A stretch of 5,759 nt of DNA from TMP-24 sp031376305 (GTDB lineage: Bacteria; Pseudomonadota; Alphaproteobacteria; Rhodobacterales; Rhodobacteraceae). This document shows positions 1 through 4,445 of the stretch, in pieces. The DNA is taken from assembly GCA_031376305.1 (NCBI GenBank), contig JANMDM010000083.1, positions 1 to 5,759 of the forward strand, written 5' to 3'. The first letter of the stretch is position 1. The number at the start of each line of letters is the position of its first letter. The translations under genes and the position numbers were made by a program. The notes beneath the pieces were generated by a model. It was not told where the DNA came from, ran no database searches, and was given only the letters and a program-made list of their open reading frames with translations.

Positions 1-129
1 CTTCAGTGTCGCGCGCGACCAGTCGTCAAGTTCAACGAGAGCGTCGTGGCTAAACCCAGCGCGCTCAATGCCGAGAGCCTGCCCACCACCACCTGCGCAC
101 AGCTCAATTGATGTCAGATTGCTCTGCAT
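1..129 (-). CDS. DNA cytosine-5 methyltransferase, N-terminal part (runs off the left edge)
   Basis: Only the first 43 codons are present, and the frame stays open to base 1. The peptide begins MQSNLTSIELCAGGGGQALG and continues IERAGFSHDALVELDDWSRATLK. This matches the start of C5-cytosine DNA methyltransferases: the SAM-binding motif I (family form DLFAGxGG, here ELCAGGGG at residues 9-16), then the LGxExAGF helix (residues 19-26) and an acidic strand (VELDDW) that usually contacts the cofactor. The enzyme would transfer a methyl group from S-adenosylmethionine to C5 of cytosine in a specific DNA sequence. The start at 129 is supported by GGGAG (reverse complement of 136-140) 6 nt upstream. 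GC is about 59% here and about 46% just upstream, lower than in the neighbouring parB-like gene, which hints at acquired DNA. The catalytic PCQ motif and target-recognition domain are outside the window, so specificity and any restriction partner cannot be judged. Confidence 0.85.
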   Translation of the reverse strand, partial: MQSNLTSIELCAGGGGQALGIERAGFSHDALVELDDWSRATLK

Positions 130-153
130 GTCGTGCTCCCGATATTAACAGCG

Positions 154-181
154 TCTATATAGTGCGATCAGGTTAAGTGAA
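154..181 (-). promoter_or_regulatory. Candidate promoter of the methyltransferase gene
   Basis: Read on the minus strand, TTCACT (reverse complement of 176-181) and TATAGA (reverse complement of 154-159) are separated by 16 bp. Each matches the sigma-70 consensus at 4 of 6 positions. The stretch is the most AT-rich part of the window, and the implied start site lies about 18-20 nt upstream of the ATG. The gap to the upstream parB-like gene is only 68 bp, so read-through transcription is also possible. Overlapping the -35 is a direct repeat GTGAAA-GTGAAA (177-188, plus strand). Confidence 0.4.
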
Positions 182-197
182 AGTGAAACCGTACCCC

Positions 198-1049
198 TCA
201 CCGCCCCACCCACCGCTCAATCTCATCCATCAGGCTGTCCATCAGCATCCCCGTCGCCTCCGGCCCGGTGAAACGCAGCACCCAGCCCTCGGGCGCGCGT
301 TCGCGGCGCACGGCGAGATCGTCGCGCGGGCGCAGGAGACGCCGGGGGCGGCCGGGGGCGTAGGGGGTGGGGTCGCGGAGGGAGGCTTCGGCCTCAAGCA
401 GGATCGGTTGCAAAAGCGCCCATTGTTCGGGGCCGGATTTGGCCTGGGCGGTGGCAAGGGCGTGGCGGATCAGGTCGCTGAAGCCGGAGCGCAGGGCGGC
501 GGCGAGGCGCAGGGCCTGATTCTGAGAAAGGGTCTCGGGGGCGGTCAGGTGGCCGTCAAGCTCGTCCGCCAGAAGCGCCAGGGCGCGCAGGCGGCTGCGG
601 CGGGTCGGCGCGGCGTTGGGGTAAAGTGCGGCGATGGCGGCGTCGATGGTGGGGAAGTGGCCCTGATCGCGGGTGGTGACGCAGATGCGGCCTTTCTCCC
701 ATGGCGAAAGCTCGGCGCGGATGTCGTTTTCCTCGACCATCGCCATGAGGGCGGCGGGCAGGGTTGCGGGCGCGCGGACGAAGGCGGGGATGGTGGCGAA
801 GGCGGGCAGGCCCATGACCTCGTGCAGGTGGCGGACGGCGGCAAGGCGGCGGTGGCCGGAAATGAGGGCGTAGGGGGCGGCGGCGTGGGGCCCGCGGTTT
901 TCGAAGACCTCGACGGGCTGGCGCAGGCCGGACTTGAGGATCGAGCGCCAGAGTTCCTCGGCGGCGGCGGGATCGCTGGCGCAGCGGTCGCGGGGCAGGG
1001 CGTCGGCGTCGATCTGGGTGAGGGCGAGGTCAAGGAGGGGGTCGGGCAT
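198..1049 (-). CDS. Solo ParB/RepB-like DNA-binding protein
   Basis: The product is 283 aa and resembles the ParB/Spo0J/RepB family, whose members bind DNA and use a CTP-dependent clamp in segregation or gene control. Seen in order: N-terminal ParB domain with the LTQIDADALPRD strand (10-21), the SGLRQPVEVF box (40-49), the SGHRRLAA loop (64-71, matching the family GERRxxA nucleotide-contacting motif), MVEENDIRAELSPWEKG (104-120, matching the family IENIQRxxLxPxE box), a helix-turn-helix-like region around 134-190, and a C-terminal block GRPRRLLRPRDDL with FTGPEATGMLMDSLMDEIER at the end. The start at 1049 has GGAG 8 nt upstream. A longer in-frame form from 1166 adds a Pro/Arg-rich leader that does not look like real protein and crosses the promoter. 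No parA is adjacent, so plasmid partition is not implied. I recall similar solo proteins in Rhodobacterales chromosomes, but their role is not known to me. Confidence 0.8.
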   Translation of the reverse strand: MPDPLLDLALTQIDADALPRDRCASDPAAAEELWRSILKSGLRQPVEVFENRGPHAAAPYALISGHRRLAAVRHLHEVMGLPAFATIPAFVRAPATLPAALMAMVEENDIRAELSPWEKGRICVTTRDQGHFPTIDAAIAALYPNAAPTRRSRLRALALLADELDGHLTAPETLSQNQALRLAAALRSGFSDLIRHALATAQAKSGPEQWALLQPILLEAEASLRDPTPYAPGRPRRLLRPRDDLAVRRERAPEGWVLRFTGPEATGMLMDSLMDEIERWVGR

Positions 1050-1075
1050 CGGGGCACTCCGGTTCAGGGGCGCGC

Positions 1076-1103
1076 AGTATAGGGCGGGGCCGGGGGGTGT
1101 TGC
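1076..1103 (-). promoter_or_regulatory. Candidate promoter of the parB-like gene
   Basis: On the minus strand, TATACT (reverse complement of 1076-1081) matches the -10 consensus at 5 of 6 positions. GCAACA (reverse complement of 1098-1103) sits 16 bp upstream as a weak -35 (3 of 6). Transcription would start about 20 nt before the ATG at 1049. This supports the shorter start of the parB-like gene, because the longer version would begin upstream of its own promoter. Confidence 0.45.
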
Positions 1104-1140
1104 GCGGGCGCGGGGTTGGGGCGCGCGGGGCGATAGGGAC

Positions 1141-1169
1141 TTTTCACCTTTGCGCCAAGCGGGCATAGT
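1141..1169 (+). promoter_or_regulatory. Candidate promoter of the SPFH-nfeD operon
   Basis: TTTTCA (1141-1146) and CATAGT (1164-1169) are separated by 17 bp, and each matches the sigma-70 consensus at 4 of 6 positions. The predicted start near 1176 leaves about 20 nt of leader before the ATG at 1196. It stands back to back with the parB-like promoter in the 146-bp divergent region 1050-1195. Confidence 0.4.
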
Positions 1170-1195
1170 GCGGGGCAGCGGTTTTGGAGGGTGCG

Positions 1196-2077
1196 ATGGA
1201 TTTCAACCAGCTTATTGGCGGCAATGCGGTGTTCTTGGCGATTGCGGCGTTTATCATCCTGTGCATCTGGCTGGGGGTGCGGATCGTGCCACAGTCGGAA
1301 AAGCATGTGGTGGAGCGGTTCGGGCGCTTGCGGGCGGTGTTGGGGCCGGGGATCAATTTTGTGGTGCCGTTCCTCGACCGGATCGCGCATAAAGTCTCGG
1401 TGCTGGAGCGGCAGTTGCCTACCGCGCATCAGGACGCGATCACCACCGACAACGTGCTGGTGAAGGTCGAGACGTCGGTGTTTTACCGCATCACCGAGCC
1501 GGAAAAGACCGTCTACCGGATCCGCGATGTCGATGCGGCGATTGCGACGACGGTGGCGGGGATCGTGCGCAGCGAGATCGGCAAGATGGAGCTGGATCAT
1601 TTGCAGTCGAACCGGGCCGAGGTTGCCACCAATATCCGCGAGCAGGTGCGGCTGTTGGTGGATGACTGGGGCATCGAGGTGACGCGGGCCGAGATCCTGG
1701 ATGTGAATCTGGACGAGGCGACCCGCACGGCGATGCTGCAGCAGCTGAACGCCGAACGGGCCCGACGGGCGCAGGTGACCGAGGCCGAAGGCAGCAAGCG
1801 GGCGGTAGAGCTGAACGCCGACGCGCAGCTTTATGCGGCCGAGCAGGCGGCCAAGGCGCGGCGCGTGTTGGCGGATGCCGAAGCCTATGCCACGCAGACC
1901 ATAGCCGTGGCGATCAAGGAAAACGGCATTGAGGCGGCGCAGTATCAGGTGGCCTTGAAGCAGGTCGAGGCGCTGACGGCCGTCGGTCAGGGGGCGGGCA
2001 AGCAGACGATTATCGTTCCGGCGCAGGCGCTGGAGGCCTTCGGGGATGCGTTTAAGATGCTGAAAGGGCGCGGATGA
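1196..2077 (+). CDS. SPFH/band-7 (stomatin/QmcA-like) membrane protein
   Basis: The product is 293 aa. Residues 10-29 form one hydrophobic N-terminal segment that would anchor the protein in the inner membrane. It is followed by the stomatin-type SPFH core: VPQSEKHVVERFGR (31-44), GPGINFVVPFLDRI (50-63), the QDAITTDNVLVKVETSVFYRI strands (79-99) and VRSEIGKMELDHL (124-136). Residues 175-235 are rich in Ala, Glu and Arg and look like the coiled coil that lets these proteins form large membrane rings. The C-terminus carries the conserved QTIIVPAQALEAFGDA segment. In E. coli the equivalent QmcA works with an NfeD-type partner in a membrane microdomain complex, and the next gene here is such a partner. 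GGAGG at 1186-1190 lies 5 nt before the ATG at 1196; a TTG 12 nt earlier overlaps this ribosome site and is rejected. Confidence 0.93.
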   Translation: MDFNQLIGGNAVFLAIAAFIILCIWLGVRIVPQSEKHVVERFGRLRAVLGPGINFVVPFLDRIAHKVSVLERQLPTAHQDAITTDNVLVKVETSVFYRITEPEKTVYRIRDVDAAIATTVAGIVRSEIGKMELDHLQSNRAEVATNIREQVRLLVDDWGIEVTRAEILDVNLDEATRTAMLQQLNAERARRAQVTEAEGSKRAVELNADAQLYAAEQAAKARRVLADAEAYATQTIAVAIKENGIEAAQYQVALKQVEALTAVGQGAGKQTIIVPAQALEAFGDAFKMLKGRG

Positions 2078-2346
2078 TGTGGACGACATGGTGGGTTTGG
2101 GTGGTTGCGGGCTTTGCGTTGGGCATTCTTGAAATTGCCATGCCCGGGTTCATCTTTTTGGGTTTTGCCATTGGCGCAGTTGTGACCGGGGCGTTGATCT
2201 GGCTGGGACTGCTGGGGGCCACGCTTCCGACCTTGCTGTTGGTGTTCGCGTTGGCATCGCTGATGGCGTGGTTCGGGTTGCGGCGGGCGTTCGGATCGCA
2301 GCAGGGTCAGGTGAAGATCTGGGAGCGCGACATTAACGACAATTAA
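2074..2346 (+). CDS. Short NfeD-like membrane protein, partner of the SPFH protein
   Basis: The product is 90 aa. It consists almost wholly of hydrophobic segments (about residues 4-22, 24-46 and 48-68), with the LGILEIAMPGFIFLGFAIGA sequence that is typical of the membrane part of NfeD proteins. A short polar tail follows (FGLRRAFGSQQGQVKIWERDINDN at the C-terminus). Usual NfeD partners are about 140-150 aa and end in a soluble OB-fold domain; this protein stops after the membrane part. I believe short forms ending in a W-x-x-DIND-type tail occur in related bacteria, so this is probably not a truncation. The ATG overlaps the SPFH stop (2074-2077), so the two are translationally coupled. A second in-frame ATG at 2077 is an equally good start. 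The AAAGGG stretch at 2062-2067 can serve as the ribosome site. It likely binds and stabilises the SPFH assembly. Confidence 0.85.
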   Translation: MMWTTWWVWVVAGFALGILEIAMPGFIFLGFAIGAVVTGALIWLGLLGATLPTLLLVFALASLMAWFGLRRAFGSQQGQVKIWERDINDN

Positions 2347-2367
2347 GGCGGTCTGCCCCGGCTTTGC

Positions 2368-2381
2368 CCCGGCAATCCGGG
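2368..2381 (+). other. Small GC-rich hairpin after the nfeD-like gene
   Basis: CCCGG (2368-2372), loop CAAT, CCGGG (2377-2381) form a 5-bp stem about 22 nt after the nfeD-like stop. The left arm is in the second copy of an octamer direct repeat, GCCCCGGC, at 2355-2362 and 2366-2373. There is no following T-tract, so it is at best a weak terminator or an RNA-stability element. Confidence 0.25.
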
Positions 2382-2422
2382 CCAGCGGCGCCTGATCCGC
2401 AGGTGTGAGAAAACCGTGGATC

Positions 2423-2445
2423 CCCGGGGCATCGATTGGCCCGGG
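2423..2445 (+). other. Palindromic CCCGGG pair ahead of the nitronate monooxygenase gene
   Basis: CCCGGG at 2423-2428 and 2440-2445 flank a near-centred ATCGAT (2431-2436) and can form a 6-bp stem with an 11-nt loop. Both arms are themselves palindromes (CCCCGGGG at 2422-2429, GCCCGGGC at 2439-2446). The pair lies 26 nt upstream of the next start codon, in the 125-bp spacer 2347-2471. It could be a terminator for the preceding operon, a leader hairpin or a protein-binding site; no T-tract follows. Confidence 0.25.
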
Positions 2446-2471
2446 CGCACAGGTAGACGGGAGGCGCGGCG

Positions 2472-3455
2472 ATGGCCTATGCGAATGCTTTCATGGACAT
2501 GTTCGGGCTGAGCCTGCCTATTCTGCAAGCGCCGATTGGCGCGGCCGCCCCGGTTGCGCTGGTGCGGGCGGTTGGGCAGGCGGGTGGTATGGGGTCATTG
2601 GCCCTGACATGGACCCCCGCCAAACAGGCACTGCGCCAGCTTGCCGAGCTTGATGCGGCAAAGCGGCCCTATTTCGTCAATTTTGTGCTGCGGTTCGGCT
2701 TGGGCTGCCTGCGCGAGGTGATGGCGGCTAAACCACCGGCGATTGCGTTTTCATGGGGGATGGATGCCGCACTGGTTCGGGACGCGCAGCGCCATGGTGT
2801 CAGGGTTGGCATTCAGATTGGCTCGGCGGGCGGGGCCAAGGCTGCATTGGCGGCGGGGGCCGATTTTTTGATCGCGCAGGGGATCGAGGCGGGGGGGCAT
2901 GTGCAATCGACCACGCCGCTTTTTGCCTATTTGCCGCAGGTGGTGGCTTTGGCTGGGCAGGTTCCGGTTATCGCGGCCGGTGGCATTGCGTCGGGTCGGG
3001 GTATTGCTGCCGCCCTGGCTCAGGGGGCGCAGGCCGTGATGTTGGGCACCCGTTATGTGGCAACGGCGGAAAGTGCGGCGCATCCCTTGTACAAGCAGGC
3101 GCTTGTGGATGCCGGGGCGGGCGGCACGGCTTTTACCAATTGCTTTGATATCGACTGGCCTTACGCAATGCACGGGGTGTTGCGTAATGAGACCTTTGAG
3201 GCCTGGGAGGCGGCGGGCTGTCCGGCAGCGCCGAACCGGCCCGGCGAAGGCGATGTGGTGCTGCAAAGTGCGGCGGGGGCTTTCGTGCGCTATTGCGATA
3301 CGCCGCCATCGGATCAGGACACCGGCAACATTCAGGCAGCCTGTCTTTCTGCCGGGGCGGGGGTGGGCGAAATTACCGCTGTTGAGGCCGCCGGGCCAAT
3401 GACCCAGCGGTTGTGGCGCGAGGCTTTGGTGGCGATGGCCAGCGCTGGTGCGTGA
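2472..3455 (+). CDS. Nitronate monooxygenase / 2-nitropropane dioxygenase-family flavoprotein
   Basis: The product is 327 aa, the usual size for this FMN-dependent TIM-barrel family, which oxidises alkyl nitronates to carbonyl compounds and nitrite; some relatives are enoyl-ACP reductases (FabK). Visible landmarks: LPILQAPIGAAAPVALVRAV at the N-terminus (15-34), QAGGMGSL (36-43), FVNFVLRF (68-75), IQIGSAGGAKAALAAGADFL (114-133), GIEAGGHVQ (137-145) with the His143 that acts as catalytic base in class I enzymes, and the phosphate-binding part VIAAGGIASGRGIAAALAQG (166-185) followed by AVMLGTRYVAT. The C-terminal third is less diagnostic. GGGAGG at 2459-2464 lies 7 nt before the ATG. The gene stands alone between the membrane operon and the convergent regulator remnant, so the natural substrate cannot be inferred from context. 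Membership in the family is secure; the exact reaction is not. Confidence 0.88.
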   Translation: MAYANAFMDMFGLSLPILQAPIGAAAPVALVRAVGQAGGMGSLALTWTPAKQALRQLAELDAAKRPYFVNFVLRFGLGCLREVMAAKPPAIAFSWGMDAALVRDAQRHGVRVGIQIGSAGGAKAALAAGADFLIAQGIEAGGHVQSTTPLFAYLPQVVALAGQVPVIAAGGIASGRGIAAALAQGAQAVMLGTRYVATAESAAHPLYKQALVDAGAGGTAFTNCFDIDWPYAMHGVLRNETFEAWEAAGCPAAPNRPGEGDVVLQSAAGAFVRYCDTPPSDQDTGNIQAACLSAGAGVGEITAVEAAGPMTQRLWREALVAMASAGA

Positions 3456-3470
3456 AGGGGCGTGGCGGCG

Positions 3471-3623
3471 TCAGGCGGGGGAGTCGTCAGGCGTCGCGGC
3501 GTCAAACACCTGACGTGCGGTGCGGACCTCGGTTTGATGGTGCACCGCCCATTGGCGCAGCGGGTCGATGCGGGCGATCAGGCCCTTGCCCAAGGATGTC
3601 AGCGCATATTCGACTTGGGGGGA
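3471..3623 (-). pseudogene. 3' remnant of an HxlR-family winged-helix regulator
   Basis: Reading the minus strand from 3623 gives a 50-codon open stretch SPQVEYALTSLGKGLIARID, then PLRQWAVHHQTEVRTARQVFDAATPDDSPA and a TGA at 3471-3473. The P-x-VEY-x-LT-x-LG-x-x-L sequence followed by a helix ending in W is the end of the wing and last helix of HxlR-type regulators (typical family form PPRVEYSLTPLGRSLxPxLxxLxxW). The N-terminal part with the recognition helix and family Cys is missing. An in-frame TAA (3624-3626) stands directly before the homology, and there is no ATG or GTG in frame, so it cannot be an intact gene. The remnant is in the same frame as pyrF and begins 15 nt after its stop, which suggests a deletion joined the regulator tail to the pyrF end. 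Composition matches the surroundings, so the loss seems to have been in a resident gene. Confidence 0.75.
3485..3515. terminator. Possible terminator-like inverted repeat between convergent genes
   Basis: CGTCAGG (3485-3491) and CCTGACG (3509-3515) form a perfect 7-bp stem around a 17-nt loop, 30 nt after the nitronate monooxygenase stop and inside the last codons of the regulator remnant. No T-tract follows on either strand. It could halt transcription from both sides or be accidental. Confidence 0.25.
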
Positions 3624-3634
3624 TTACCCGCCCC
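3617..3634 (-). terminator. Possible hairpin just after pyrF
   Basis: GGGGGG (3617-3622) faces CCC-G-CCCC (3627-3634) across a short ATTA loop, giving about six G-C pairs with one bulge within 25 nt of the pyrF stop (3639-3641). It has no U-run on the minus-strand transcript. It coincides with the junction of the regulator remnant. Confidence 0.25.
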
Positions 3635-3638
3635 TTTG

Positions 3639-4334
3639 CTATGGCAGTTCAGCCAGCACCGCCCGTGCTGCGGCGCGGGGATTGGGCGCGGCCCAGATCG
3701 GGCGGCCGACGACGATGTGGTCGGCGCCGTCGCGGATCGCCTGCGCCGGGGTGGCGACGCGCTTTTGGTCGCCAAGGGCGCTGCCTGCGGGGCGCACGCC
3801 GGGGGTAACAATCAGCTTGCCCGCAGCTTCCGGCAGGGCGCGGATCAGCGCGGCCTCTTGCGGGCTGGCGATGACGCCGTCGGCGCCGGCGAGGAAGGCG
3901 CGGCGGGCGCGTTCGGTGACGATCTCGGCGAGATCGCCGGGGCGGATCAGGTTGGCGTCAAGGTCGGCGCGGTCCAAGGATGTGAGGATGGTGACGGCGA
4001 GGATCTTCAGATCCTTGCCACCGGCGCCGGTTTTGGCGGCCGTGACCACGGCGGGGTCACCGTGGACGGTGAGAAAATCGAGGTCGTATTGGGCAAGGCC
4101 GTGCACGGCGGCCTCGATCGTGGCGCTGATGTCGAACAGTTTCATATCCAGGAATATGCGCTTGCCGTGGTCTTGCTTCAGTTCATTGGCCAGCGCCAGA
4201 CCGCCGCCGGTCAGCATGCCAAGACCGATCTTGTAGAAGCTGACCGCATCGCCAAGTGTTTCAGCGAGTTTGAGGCCGGCAAGGGCGTTGGGCACGTCAA
4301 GGGCCACGATCAGGCGGTCGCTTGCATTGGCCAT
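3639..4334 (-). CDS. pyrF: Orotidine 5'-phosphate decarboxylase
   Basis: The product is 231 aa, full length for the bacterial PyrF family. It catalyses the last step of UMP synthesis, decarboxylating orotidine 5'-phosphate to UMP in the cytoplasm. The N-terminus DRLIVALDVPNALAGL (6-21) is the first barrel strand, with the substrate-contacting Asp13. FYKIGLGMLTGGG follows (33-45). The active-site signature is FLDMKLFDI (61-69), containing the Asp63-x-Lys65-x-x-Asp68 charge network. The VHGDP strand (90-94) comes next, then VTPGVRP (176-182) and VVGRPI (208-213), which hold the substrate phosphate. The start at 4334 has AAGGA (reverse complement of 4344-4348) 9 nt upstream. The gene is transcribed alone, divergent from the ROK kinase, and no other pyrimidine gene is near, which is usual for the scattered pyr genes of Proteobacteria. 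All key residues are present, so I expect a working enzyme. Confidence 0.97.
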   Translation of the reverse strand: MANASDRLIVALDVPNALAGLKLAETLGDAVSFYKIGLGMLTGGGLALANELKQDHGKRIFLDMKLFDISATIEAAVHGLAQYDLDFLTVHGDPAVVTAAKTGAGGKDLKILAVTILTSLDRADLDANLIRPGDLAEIVTERARRAFLAGADGVIASPQEAALIRALPEAAGKLIVTPGVRPAGSALGDQKRVATPAQAIRDGADHIVVGRPIWAAPNPRAAARAVLAELP

Positions 4335-4366
4335 CGGCGGCGGTCCTTCTGTTGGCGGGTTGCGAC

Positions 4367-4395
4367 CTCATGCTGTTTGGCCGGGGGGCTGTCAA
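4367..4395 (-). promoter_or_regulatory. Candidate pyrF promoter with consensus -35 box
   Basis: On the minus strand a perfect TTGACA (reverse complement of 4390-4395) is followed after 17 bp by CATGAG (reverse complement of 4367-4372), a weak -10 (3 of 6). The start site would lie about 25 nt upstream of the pyrF ATG. The -35 box is embedded in the proximal copy of the 15-bp tandem repeat. Confidence 0.45.
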
Positions 4396-4418
4396 GTCTG
4401 GGGCTGTGAAGTCTGGCG
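4389..4418 (+). repeat. 15-bp tandem direct repeat in the pyrF/ROK divergent region
   Basis: Two adjacent 15-bp units, 4389-4403 (CTGTCAAGTCTGGGG) and 4404-4418 (CTGTGAAGTCTGGCG), agree at 13 of 15 positions. The first copy contains the pyrF -35 box; the second carries a one-base variant (TTCACA instead of TTGACA on the minus strand). A repeat spaced by 15 bp over a promoter could bind a regulator in tandem or could be a recent small duplication. Confidence 0.6.
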
Positions 4419-4445
4419 GGCTTGGACATGGGTGGGGGCGCTGGT

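Noticed and set aside
198..1049. Plasmid replication/partition module (repABC-like)
   Set aside because: The gene resembles ParB/RepB but no RepA, RepC or full parS palindrome is present, and the other neighbours are housekeeping genes.
177..1082. Long plus-strand open frame (about 300 codons) opposite the parB-like gene
   Set aside because: It is Gly-rich low-complexity protein with no family resemblance and mirrors a clear coding gene on the other strand; such antisense frames are usual in very GC-rich DNA.
1050..1166. Upstream extension of the parB-like protein to an ATG at 1166
   Set aside because: The 39 extra residues are Pro/Arg-rich without family similarity, the stretch contains a good -10 box for the shorter gene, and the shorter start has its own GGAG.
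1064..2089. Long minus-strand open frame (341 codons) opposite the SPFH gene
   Set aside because: The His/Arg/Pro-rich translation is characteristic of the antisense of GC-rich genes, while the plus strand has a clear SPFH protein with its own ribosome site.
2417..2446. GGATCC-CCGGG-ATCGAT string resembling a vector cloning site
   Set aside because: Flanking sequence is continuous GC-rich intergenic DNA with no vector backbone or adaptor; restriction-site palindromes are expected by chance at this GC content.
3462..4409. Long plus-strand open frame (about 315 codons) opposite pyrF
   Set aside because: PyrF on the minus strand has all active-site motifs; the plus frame shows none and spans the regulator remnant and the pyrF promoter.
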